64,000 nucleotides of DNA from Multifurca ochricompacta (taxonomy: Eukaryota > Basidiomycota > Agaricomycetes > Russulales > Russulaceae). Where the stretch lies: NCBI GenBank assembly GCA_022496185.1, contig WTXG01000025.1, positions 186,001-250,000 on the forward strand. Reading direction: 5' to 3'. The notes beneath the pieces are model-generated. The model was not told the origin of the DNA. It did not search any database and was given only the letters and a program-made list of their open reading frames with translations. Shown here piece after piece: positions 26,157-37,918 of the stretch (the stretch's first letter is position 1; every line of letters begins with the position of its first letter). The position numbers and the translations under genes were made by a program.

Positions 26157-26929
26157 TTGTTTATTTTGTTTCCGCTTTCTTTTCTTTTTTTCTTGCAGGG
26201 AGTTACTGCGCCTGTACAAAAGTACAGCGAGTGAGGGGATGGGTCAAGGTGATGACAGTTCTGTGGCTACTCCCCAGCAGTACATTGCGATGATTTATAT
26301 ATATGTGTCAGGGTTCATAACCGGACGCGAACAGGGCACCGAGCCAAGATGCCGTGATGAGAGTCCCGAAGAAAGCAGGCGCAATACCCCCGAATAATAA
26401 ACGGGCAAAGTAAGAGGTTCATCGTAATTCGCCCGAGAAATGGTTCGCTTCTTTTTCCTAGAGTATCAAGTCCTGAATGGGGCAAGGAGAGCAAAGTGAA
26501 AGACCAGAAGACCAGCAAATTGAAGTTGAAGCTGACACACATAATAATTTATTATTAAGATATCATTTTTTGTATTAATAGATTTTACATCATAGCCTTT
26601 ACCCTGCACTTCGTTATCAAATCTAGGTGACAGACATATTTTATATATATTGAATGTGAATGAGTGTGAGTTGTGTAGGCGTAGAGGTGATGAATATGTG
26701 CAACCCATAGTTATCCAAGTAAAAGAAAAAAAATTAAAGCGCAATGTTGATGTAGATGCCATGACCAGTGTTCCCAGACTGTCAACGTGTGCGAAGCAAG
26801 AAGACTAAGCAAGAAAATGAAAAAACAAGAGAAACTAGTGCCCAGATGAGTATGCCAATATGCAGGTGGTATATAATTTGCAGTCTAGCTGATGTGTTGT
26901 GGTTGCGCTGGTCAAAATACTTAATGCGG
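26157..26929. other. Intergenic region
   Basis: Promoter side of the GMC gene (a TATATATA at about 26297-26303) and the 3' flank of KRE6, with AT-rich stretches at 26545-26590 and 26637-26650. No credible gene. Confidence 0.5.
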
Positions 26930-29579
26930 TTAGCAACCGTCTAGTAAACGATTCTTGGGCTGTGTCTGGTTGTACTGGGGAGATCCCCATAGCGTAAAGT
27001 TGTAATTCGTGTACGCCTCAGGATACGTTTTGATATAGGTCATCGTCGGCCGGTCTTCTGGGTCGCACCCGATATTGTGCGCCCCACGTGGCTGATACAC
27101 ACGCACATAATCAACGAGCATCGTCGTCGGGTATTGCAGTAGCGTAAAATCGACGCCATGCGCAAAATTAGGTGACATACCCAAGTTCATGATGATATAC
27201 TAACCCGTCCGTCGCGTTTAAGTACCCCCAGTTAGGATGCAGGCAAAGGGGACATACCATGGGTTCAGTGGGTATCGGCCGAGCGGCAATTTCTGTAGCG
27301 GTGTCCGGGCCTAAGCCTGCGGCTTTAAGCCCCCAAGAGACAGTGTCATTGACAATCCAAGAGATGTAACCCGAAGGTCTAGCCCAGCCAATCAGCTACA
27401 ATATATCCCTATCAACCGCGAGAGATAACATACCCCGTTACATATTCATAACCAAAGACTGTAAAGCAACCAGCTCCATGTTCGTAACAATTTGAGTCGG
27501 TGTAGGATAAGCCACTGGAAGTTTGCTGAAATGTGCCTGCCGGTTTTCATACCCCACGTCAACGACACGATAATGGATCAGTGGGAAGTGCTCGCACCAC
27601 CAACATAAGTATTAAGTTGAGTTACTGTCGGATCCTGAATATACAGATTGCTCGAGGTATTCTGCCACGCGTATTGGGCCTGCACTTGTTATCAACCGTC
27701 GTTGTCACACGACACTTGCGCAACGACGAACATACATTAAACGGTGCCCATTGGGCGGACTGAGATACTTGCCCTCGGTTTCCATCGATGAGGGCCTCGA
27801 AAAGATCGATCTCGGGCGCGGAACGACCGACGAGTGACCCGTCCGCGTGCACAGGGCCAGGGTGTGACTCCCCAGGGCAGGTGCATGCAGACAAGCGCTG
27901 GCCGGGGAGCATCGACTATATGAGTTAGCAATGAAAGATGACGATGTCAGCCGACTTGAATACAGAGAACAAACACGAGTATCAGCGCACAAGGACATTC
28001 CCGTGGTCGGGGTCACCGTTCTCTACGGCAGCAAGCGGTGTTTGGGTTCCAGGGTAGGTCTGGTTTGGAAGCGTGCCAACGTCGCAAGAGTCATAACTGT
28101 AGGGCCACTAAAGAATTATTCAGAAGAGAAAGGACAAGACGACAGAACAAGGTGATGCTACCAAGCCATCGAGAGAGGCGCCATACCCAGCACGGCCTTT
28201 TGGGTTGAAGGTAAACACGGAAAATATCGAGAAGCCAGTGAACAATTCCGTACCTAAATTACCCATCGTCCACACTGCTGGCCATAGGCCGCTGAAGGTG
28301 GGTGAGTGACATTCACGTTGCCATGCTGATCCTAACGCACGGTTTATCACTGCTACCTGGAAGCTGCACAGAAACTGGAACAAGAAAAATGTGATGAAGC
28401 GATAATTGGGCCCACACAAAGTATATCATACCTTCAACCAACCCTCCAGTAAAACAAAATTTGTTCCTGCACGAGAGTTGATGACAGAGGGTCACAAATA
28501 AATATTCAATCGCTCACTCACCATGATTGAATCTGCGAGCATGAGACTAAGATATGACAGGGGACCTAAGGATATGGACGTACCATGCCTGAGACGTAGG
28601 TCATGTTATGGTTGTTGATCGGATCCGCAATGTCGAGCGTGAGCCTAAGATACCCATCCTTTGTTGTGGCCTGCTTGGGGTCGTACCACTCCACATCATT
28701 CTGCCACGCATATTAGCAATGCTAGCAGGGATGAAGTTGGTTGAAGACATGTGCACGCACAGTTTGCCAATAGTGCAGATCCGCCGCTTCCCAATATGGA
28801 TCATCTCCGGGGTTAAAAGTTCGCCCATCGACGTTAAATTCATCAGAGAAAACGAGATCCCATTCTTGACTGGGATCCATGTGGGAGCGTTTAGTGTATG
28901 CGCTCTCGGGCGTTGCAACATCGATGAGACCAACATCGTTGGGCATCTTGGGTACTTGTCCGGTAGAATTTGTGCCACCGTAGTTAAATGCACCTTGCCT
29001 TGTCTGGCGTCTTGTCGTTAAGTGTCTATAAATTGGGTAGCCAGCGCTGCAAAAAAAAAAAACGACAGATGGGTGAGGTCCTGGTCATGTATAAAGTGGT
29101 GGAGAAAAGAGAAAACGCATACAAGAGCATCGTCATCCCGGCTACGAGGATGAAGAGACAACCAAGATTGGCGAGGCCACGTGAAGTGAATATGTGGCCA
29201 CCGCCATCATAATGGCGGTCTCGCTTCGGGTCTGGGTTGTGGATATAATCGTCTGGCTCTGGTTCATTTATAGTGAGCGCGCCGGAGCCCCACTCAGCGG
29301 GATCGGGTGTAAGTGCAAACTGAATAGATTCAGCGATTCAGTGTCGAAAGTACAGGTAGAGAAGGTTTGAGTAGTGCACCTTGTCCGCGATAGAGGGTGC
29401 CTTGAATATTCGCAAGTCAGCTCAGTTCGGCAGATGATGAGAGCAAAAAGGGGAAGAGAGCGTACAGGCGACGAGCCGCGGAGGGGAGGAGTTACGGAGG
29501 AGAAAGCTGCTCTAGGTAGTAGACTTGCAGATGAGCCTGCTAAGTCCGGTCTTTGGTATGCAGAGGATGAGGAGGCCAT
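26930..29579 (-). CDS. KRE6: KRE6/SKN1-type beta-glucan synthesis protein (GH16 fold)
   Basis: Type II Golgi/ER membrane protein needed for cell-wall beta-1,6-glucan. The start MASSSSAYQRPDLAGSSASL opens a Ser-rich cytosolic tail. A single transmembrane segment follows (GLANLGCLFILVAGMTM, about 29130-29190). The lumenal glucanase-like domain then has DLVFSDEFNVDGRTFNPGDD, DPYWEAADLHYWQT, GLWPAVWTMGNLG, RAGYGASLDGLWPYSYDSCD across two introns, the GH16 catalytic signature APEIDLFEA with both Glu and the Asp, and a C-terminal block MLVDYVRVYQPRG. It ends KNRLLDGC. There are many introns (about ten). The main motifs splice in frame; I did not check every join. Confidence 0.92.
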
Positions 29580-29840
29580 GACGGGTAAATGTGTGGGAGG
29601 GCCTCCCAGATGTTGAATAATAAACAGACGGCGTCGTTGCGGTCTGTGAAAAAGGATGAAAGAGAGTGGTGATGAATAATTTAGCCCTGGGAAGCCCTGG
29701 GAGGGAAGAAGGGAAATTACAAAACAAATAAATGTTCAATGGTGGCCCAGGGTGAAGGGGGCGAAGTTGACACCGCCGCCCATGATTAACGCCACGGTGA
29801 CGGGTGACACCAGTCGTCAACATCAACATCAATAGCGCGT

Positions 29841-30799
29841 CTATTCAACGTACAATGCTTTATCAAGCGCAAGTACAAGTGAATCTGCACTTGGTACATC
29901 TGGTACCGCATCCACTCTCAAGCCCAATTCGTTGCGGAGATACTCAGCTGTCGTTGGCCCAATCGCGGCCACGCGAGCTCGACGCAACTCATTCTCATTC
30001 AATCTATCTATCCCTTTCCTCTTCACTGCCACTGCCATTGGCAAAGAAAATCGTGTGCGTAACGCTGGCATCACATGCGTGGCAGTTGAGGGCGCAAAGA
30101 ATACAATCCACCACGGTTGACTATTCTCTTCATCTTAGAAACGATCGTGTGCAACGTCGTTAATTCACTTCCGTGTCTCGCCTTGGCGGTGCAGTGAATA
30201 ACGTACGTACCAGTCTCTTCGCCTTGTATCGCATGTGCGAGAGTGTCTTCAAAGTTTCGCACGCCGCACGTCCCGTATACCCTGAGTTCCTTCATGATAT
30301 GTTCACCGAGACCCTCACGCACAACACGGGAAAGCGTCTCCCGATTTTTGTCCCCCGTCAGATATAATAGATTATCTTCTCTATTGGCATCTTTCACAAT
30401 AAAATCAGCAAGTCGTTCTGCTGTTCCAGATTCCGTCCCACGCACGTCTTGCGGGGGGTTGGGCAGTTGAGCAAGCTGGGAAGCTGTCGCGGGTCCCACA
30501 GCGTAGAAGCGTATGTTGCGCCAGTTGATATCTGTACCTGCTTGGGCGCACGCCTCGACTGCGCGCGCAGAAGTGACAATTATACCATCGACTGGCCCCC
30601 GTTCGTCTTCCCCACGGATAATGTGGGATAGGTCCTCCAAATTCTCGAACGCTGTTTCGAGTACAGGAAGTGAGAGTGGACGATATGAAGCGCGTGCGAG
30701 GGTCGTCTCGTATCGATCAGGGGATGTCGGCGCACGTAAGAGGAGGACGGGGCGGGATGTCATCATGGCCATGTCCTCCATAGGTTGACCGTTGACCAT
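29841..30799 (-). CDS. HEM4: Uroporphyrinogen-III synthase
   Basis: Cyclises hydroxymethylbilane to uroporphyrinogen III in heme synthesis. The start at 30799 gives MVNGQPMEDMAMMTSRPVLL; the Met at 30781 is an alternative. Both halves of the two-domain fold are seen: SRPVLLLRAP, DGIIVTSARAVEAC, FYAVGPATASQL and LLYLTGDKNRETL, then after a frame break WWIVFFAPST and RVAAIGPTTAEYLRNELGL near the C-terminus. The break at about 30137 is explained by one missing A (IVSK then DEENSQPWW). The gene is essentially intronless. It is divergent from CTP1 with only 81 bases between the start codons. Confidence 0.88.
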
Positions 30800-30880
30800 G
30801 AATATGACCCTTTACGGCCCGGCCCAGTCCGAATTCCCTGTCCCGAACACTGACTGATTGCCACTTTACTGCACGCCTTA

Positions 30881-32211
30881 ATGTCCTCAAAGAAGGAGAA
30901 ACCTTTTCATTCCCTCTTCGCCGGTGCAACTGCAGGCGCAGTAGAAGCGTGGGCATTAAACGGACTTCACTTTCCTTACTTCCCTTAACCCCCTCCAGGA
31001 ATATAGATTCGTGACCTACCCTACTGAGTATGTCAAGACACGTTCACAATTCGGTGGAAAAGTGTTGTCTTTCTTTCGCCCATAAATCTTCACTCTTAAC
31101 GTCGTCCATAGCGTGAGCCGCCACTCACAATAATCCGCGAGACCCTACACTCGCAAGGCGTGCGTGGCCTCTATGCTGGCTGCACGGCACTCGTCGTTGG
31201 TAATTCGGCCAAGGCTGGTGTGCGATTCCTGTCCTATGACAAATTCAAACAGGTACTAGCAGACAAAGACGTGAGCACAAGTTTTCCCCCACTCCATCCT
31301 CTTTCTTTAATAACGGGTTACCTAACGCGTTGTGCTATCAAGGGCAAAGTTAGCGCGCCGCGAAGTCTATTAGCAGGGCTTGGTGCAGGGGTGATGGAGG
31401 CTATTTTTGCTGTCACACCTTCAGAGACAATAAAGTATACTTCTTTCTCTCCTCTCCATCATTTCCTGCTCCTTATTCTACAGTGACTGATTACTTCTTA
31501 TGCGCAGAACCAAACTCATCGATGACGCAAAGCGACCTCAGCCGAGATTCCGCGGCCTCTTGCACGGCACGGCCTCCATCGTGCGGGAAGAAGGTCTACG
31601 AGGCATCTACCGTGGGTTATTCCCCGTTGTACGTCCCGACAATCGTTCGAGCCCTTGCGCGTGACACTGAATTACACCACGTGTACGCGCCCATTGAAAA
31701 AAAAAAATTGAACGCAGATGATGCGCCAGGGTGCCAACTCAGCCATACGCTTTACTACTTACACGACGCTCAAGCAGTTCGTGCAAAGTCGCACGCGTTC
31801 GGGACAGACGCTGCCTAGTAGCGTCACCTTTGGCATTGGCGCGATTGCCGGCCTTGTGACGGTGTATACCACTATGCCACTTGAGTTCGTTTTCCCCGTA
31901 TCCATATTGACAGTTAATCCTAACGCATAAAGTATTTTTCCAGCGTAATCAAAACGCGCATGCAGTCGCTCGAGGCACGGGCCCATTACCGCAATTCTCT
32001 GCACTGCGCGTACCGCATTTTCACTGAGGAAGGTGTTTTACGCTTTTGGACGGGCACCACGCCAAGATTGGTACGGCTGGTAGTGCGTACCCCTTCTCCT
32101 CCGCCCCCTCGTTTCTCTTGTTACTGAAGGAATACGATTTAGATGAGCGGGGGCATTGTGTTTACCATCTACGAGAAGGTCATCATTCTCGTTGGGGGGC
32201 GAGAGACATAG
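30881..32211 (+). CDS. CTP1: Mitochondrial citrate/tricarboxylate carrier
   Basis: SLC25-family inner-membrane carrier that exports citrate for cytosolic acetyl-CoA. The start MSSKKEKPFHSLFAGATAGA gives the first carrier repeat. Three P-x-[DE]-x-x-[KR] signatures are present: YPTEYVKTR, TPSETIKTK and MPLDVIKTR. The second, followed by LIDD, and the third, followed by MQSLEA, are typical of the citrate carrier subgroup. The protein ends VIILVGGRET. Seven exons join cleanly, with introns at about 30954-31018, 31064-31111, 31270-31342 and further ones, all GT-AG, and no frame break. Confidence 0.93.
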
Positions 32212-32374
32212 ATCATGGGCAGCCCATCGGGGGGGGTGTGCACCAACACATGCTCGATCGTCCGGTGAAGGTGCAACCGGACAACTAGAAACTCCTCTTA
32301 CAGGCAGTCACTCACGAGACGGTGTCTAATACATGTCCCCTTAACTATGGCACAATCCCAGGAATAGCCAGCTC

Positions 32375-33708
<1,334 letters not shown>

Positions 33709-34426
33709 AGGTGTTTGTTAGAAACCAAGTGAGCGAGCAAATAGCTTCGTGTTGAGGGTAAAGGACGACGGGTGTCCTCTCAAATTATATTATTTAAATG
33801 AGCTGTACTAGGTACTCAACCTTGCCTTCCTCCGCCCTGCCTGGCAAGTACCTCACCGTCACCGTCACCCTCAGCACAGCGGGGTCTAAGGAACGTGTGA
33901 TTCGCAACGCGTGATTATGGCCTTCGGGTTTCGGGTTTCGGGTTTATGTTGTTAGTTATGAGCAACAAACATGGAACACCGACTTTCCGATAAATTCACA
34001 ATTGCCGTGACTCATCGGCAGTACTGCACTACGGGCCACTCGGTCACTCAGTCATGGGAGAACGAACACCCCCTTCCAAACACGACCAAGTGTAGTCACT
34101 TTGATCTAGCATAATTAATCCCTTGCTCTGTGGTTATGTTGGGGATTCATCACCGCATACATTCTTGACCAAGCAACCCGTCATAGGCGTTGTCTGTCCC
34201 GAAGAGAAGCAAACACTGAAAATCGTGTCCTACTTTTCCAAAAGTCCGCCGTGATGCGACAAATTAAATCTCATGGGAGGACACCTTGTGAGTTCTCATA
34301 TTAGGCGGAAGCGGGAGCAAGGAGAACGATATCGTTAAGGCGGGAGGGATAGGAAATAAAATAAAAACCTAGGAGTAAGCCACAAGTACTGTTAGTAAGC
34401 AGTGTGGTAGTAACCAGTCCGGTCCG

Positions 34427-34444
34427 GAAGTTTCGCGATTGTTC
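34427..34444 (+). promoter_or_regulatory. Heat-shock element (four alternating units)
   Basis: The bases read GAA-gt-TTC-gc-GAT-tg-TTC: four alternating 5-bp nGAAn units with a single mismatch (GAT for GAA). This is the known binding pattern for trimeric HSF. It lies about 285 bp upstream of the ATG of a BAG (Hsp70 co-chaperone) gene, a fitting target. Confidence 0.6.
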
Positions 34445-34644
34445 CCTCGGTGGATGACATGACATAACATCGTTGACGCGCGTCGTCCTCGGTCACGGTG
34501 TCGGTTTGGTCGCGGTTCTTAGTCCCCTCGGCTTAAGTTTGAAGTGGTTCACCGCCACCACTCATTGTTCACCGAGTTTCCACGATGTTCACAAGGACAC
34601 GCGTACTCGACGCGTACGCGCTGACAGATCATCTGATTATTCCC

Positions 34645-34650
34645 TATAAA
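34645..34650 (+). promoter_or_regulatory. TATA box of the first BAG gene
   Basis: TATAAA 78 bases upstream of the ATG at 34728. The paralog at 39904 has a TATATATAAA-type box at a similar distance. Confidence 0.5.
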
Positions 34651-34727
34651 TTGTCACTTTGGCTGCTGCTAGTAAATTTCCATAACCTGTCCTTTAACAA
34701 CTTATCAATCGTCCAACCTCTCTCACC

Positions 34728-36889
34728 ATGCATTTCTACAACCCGTCACAGTCACCTTTATCTTTAGAATACCTTCCACTGCGTTCTTATCGACCTGCGT
34801 ATCCTTACTTTGATGGCGAGCCCTCTTCTGCTTTTGCTTTCGAGGAACGGGGCCGCCCCGTCTTCTCCTACGCTCCCCTGCCTCGCTTAGACGCCGAGAC
34901 ACGGTACCGTCGCGCGGTTCATGAACTACAAGCTGCAGAGCAAGAGTTTGAAGCGCATATATCTTTGAAGCGCGCTCGTCAGGCCGCCATCCTCCGCCAA
35001 CGTGCAGCCGCTGAGGCTTCGCGTCGCGAGCGGGCACTAGCCATTCGAGCCGAAGTTGAGCGCATTGAGTCTGCGTGTGCTTTACAGGCGCAATCGAAGA
35101 AGAATACGAGCGACGTCAACGTGCCATCCAGGTTCAGGCTGCGCTCCATCGGGGGTACCGCCAGCAGAATGATTCCCTTCGTGCTCTCGTCGATGCCAGC
35201 GTCAGGAAGGTTGCCGGTTCTGAGCCTCGCGTCACCGAGAGGCAGTCCACTCATTCTCGGCCTACTTGCTCTGCTGCGTGTCATGACAGCGAATCTTTGA
35301 CTTTCGGAGGGCTTCTAAAGCTGTTTACGGAAATTCTACCCCAACTTCACCCAACTAACCCACCTGAGAGCTCCGCCTCGCCTACTCCCTCCCAGCAACA
35401 CCCTCCTGCAGAGCCCCAGCCTTCATCTTCCAAACAGGACGAGGCGGAGGCTTCCTTGAATAGCATCCTAGAATTCTTTCACGGAATCGCAGCTCAGGCC
35501 AGTGGTGTTACTAATGATTCACAACATCTACATGAGGTACGTTCGTCCATCTGAACAGTGGGTTACCAGCTGTCTAATACAAAATTCATAGCCGAGTTTC
35601 CAGCCCACATCTGTAGATGGAAAAGGGAAAGCCAAGGCCAAGCCCCAGGAGCCGTGCCCGAGCCTACACTCCTTGAAGCCCTGTTCAAAGAGCGGTCGCA
35701 GGGTACACACGACCAAGAGATGCGTGACATCGAGCGCGCGATTGAGCTCAGCCTCCAATACCGCAACGCCGCTGATGCGAAGAAAGCTCACGCTACAAAG
35801 GCGTTCCGATCCAGTCCTGGCGCATCCTCTTCAAATGTTCGTTTCACATTGTTCGATCCACCTGCGTGCAATGGCTGACATGTACTTTAGGCGAAGGTTG
35901 AAAAGACGGTTTCTTCGGGGGCCGCGGCCTCTCTTGCTCACAGCACTGCACCCGGCACCTCCTCAGGGTCCATCCCTAGTCCTGCCCCGCAGCCTGCCTC
36001 TCCTCTCACTACCATCCGCACCGTTCGCACTCAACTTTCTACGCTCGAGTCCGCATTCAAGTTCCCTGCTGTCCTCGACTTCGACCGATCTGAGCTTGCG
36101 GTCACTTCGAACAACGCGCCAGTGCGTGCCTATGAGTATGCGCTGAATGGTCTCCTCGAGCAGCTCGACGCAATAGATAGCGATGGTGATGAAGAAGTTC
36201 GCAATGTGCGGAGGGAAGTTGTAAGGGAGGTCGAGAAGGCGCTGGAGGGCGTAGAGCGGAAGGTTAGGGATCGTGTCCCCCCAGCTCCTGTGGCCGAAGT
36301 CACCCAGGATGAAGTAAAGGGGTATAACGTAGATGCCGACGAGCCTGAAGTTACGGCTACTCGAGACGTCCCTTCAGCCGATCTCGCCCCCCTTGGCGAA
36401 GACGTCCAACTCACCGAGCCCAAGTCCGCTATCGCGATCTCCCCAGTCGACGCTGACATTGATCTCGCCATTTCTGAGGAGTACTTTTCGACTGCCCCTG
36501 TGGATGCGCCCTCAAAGCTAGCCGTTGCGGAGGTTGATAGTGCCACCGCTGCACCGATCGCCAATGAGGATGCTTTGAATCCTGACGATGCTGACGATGC
36601 TCCTGTCTCTGAGAATGCTTCGGACTCGGTCGCAACAGTCACTGCCGCTTCCGCTATTTCAGCATCAAACCCGTCTTCGAATGCGTCAGCACCTGCCTCA
36701 CCGGCTCCCGAGACCTTCCTTACGTCCATGTCGCACGACCACTTCACTTTCCCGCCAAAGCCTGCGTCTATATCTAATTCAGCCACAAGCTCAGCCGAGA
36801 CACATGATGACGCTGTACTTGTCGATGATTCTGTTGGGGGCGAATCCGAGAGGGGCGCAGAGGACGGATGGTCTGAGGTTGACGCTTGA
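34728..36889 (+). CDS. BAG-domain protein with UIM and C-terminal W-x-x-V tail (paralog 1)
   Basis: Predicted Hsp70 nucleotide-exchange co-chaperone. After an aromatic N-terminus (MHFYNPSQSPLSLEYLPLR) comes a charged coiled-coil-like region (about 34890-35090; RYRRAVHELQAAEQEFEAHI), then a Ser/Pro linker. A helix at 35711-35764 matches the ubiquitin-interacting-motif core: DIERAIELSLQ. The BAG domain is at about 36012-36268: IRTVRTQLSTLESAF, PVRAYEYALNGLLEQLDAID, REVVREVEKALEGVERKV. A long acidic Ala/Asp/Ser tail ends EDGWSEVDA, matching an Atg8-interacting W-x-x-[LIV] core with acidic flanks. Introns lie at about 35532-35591 and 35836-35891. One base seems missing near 35088 (ALQ then AIEEEYERR) and one near 35653 (KPQEP then VPEPTLLEAL). 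The BAG call is firm; the UIM and the tail function are motif-based. Confidence 0.82.
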
Positions 36890-37918
36890 GACGTCTTGCG
36901 ATTTTGTTTCTTATGTGTTATGATTCAGTAAACGGACTTGCCATGCTTCACTTGTTCTCGACCCTTTTTTTTGTATTCTTTGTTTATGTTAGCACGATCT
37001 TTGCTTAATATTAATTGAATTGGATTGCCTTCGTTCGTCTGGGCCAACTTTACGCGTCGCTTCCATTATTATTTATGAAGTTCGTCGGTCGTCGCTGCCG
37101 ATCTCTTTCAGTCCAGTCTCGACCTTTTTATGTTAGTAGACGCGCGGGAATTGCGCGGAACTTGAAAGATTTAAATTCATTTCCCGTCGTCCGCCTTTTC
37201 CGCCATCATGCTTGTGCGTGTGCGTGTGTGCGATGCAAGTCTGCTGATGCAAAGAGTTCGAGTCAAGAAGAAAATAAATAATAAAGGATGGTGAAGATGC
37301 TGTCATTTAAAGAGTGCGTTCTCAAACTGGCAATGTTGATCTCGTTTTTTCCAAATTCTAGTTCTAGTTCTAGCACAACGCCGGAAGAGGTTTGTTTATT
37401 ATGCTCTCTCTGTCTGACATACGCCACATTGAAGCGAAGTGCCGGTCGAAACAGTGGTAACCGCCGTCAAGATCCCGTCGCGACGACGACTCAGTTGGAA
37501 AAGAAAAAGGGAAGAAAGGCAACGGCGCCGTGTGAGAGAGGTTTCTTTTGTTCTTTCTGGTGCCAGTGAGCAAGAACCCACACATCGACCACCTTCGGAT
37601 GGGGCAGTGCTTGATAATAAATCAACCGTCGCCAACGTGTATTCTGGCTCTTGTTGTGGCCGTTACCTTCATGGAAGGTGACCCGGTTGTAGTCAAAAAA
37701 TCAAGCCAAGCGTCTTTATTGCGTAGCATTCATCTTCGATGAGCGCCCGGTATATATCATCCTGTTCTATGGGGACTTTGCCTCGCCCCACACTACTTCT
37801 GACTCCAAATAATGGAATGCATGGCACGTCGTTTTTTCTCTGTATTTTGAACCCCCCCCCTCTCTCTTTCTGTCGTTCTCCAGCTAACGATCACTATTTT
37901 TTTTGTAGAACATAGACG
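36890..37918. other. Intergenic region
   Basis: About 1 kb between BAG gene 1 and the F-box-like gene. It is AT-rich near 36960-37020 and 37270-37290, with a C-rich run at 37850-37860 and a T run at 37897-37905 just before the next ATG. I see no gene; the short open frames have no domain. Confidence 0.5.

Larger units (their letters stand above)
33709..34727. other. Intergenic region with promoter of the first BAG gene
   Basis: No gene in about 1 kb. It includes a three-copy TTTCGGG tract at 33923-33944, a heat-shock element at 34427-34444 and a TATAAA at 34645-34650, 78 bases before the BAG-protein ATG. Confidence 0.55.

Noticed and set aside
33923..33944. Telomere-like TTTCGGG triplet repeat
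   Set aside because: Only three copies and not TTAGGG; it sits in the middle of a gene-dense region, so it is not a telomere.
36130..36786. Long open frame antisense to the first BAG gene (218 residues)
   Set aside because: A mirror of the GC-biased, Ala/Ser/Asp-rich coding strand; the + strand BAG domain is clearly the real frame.
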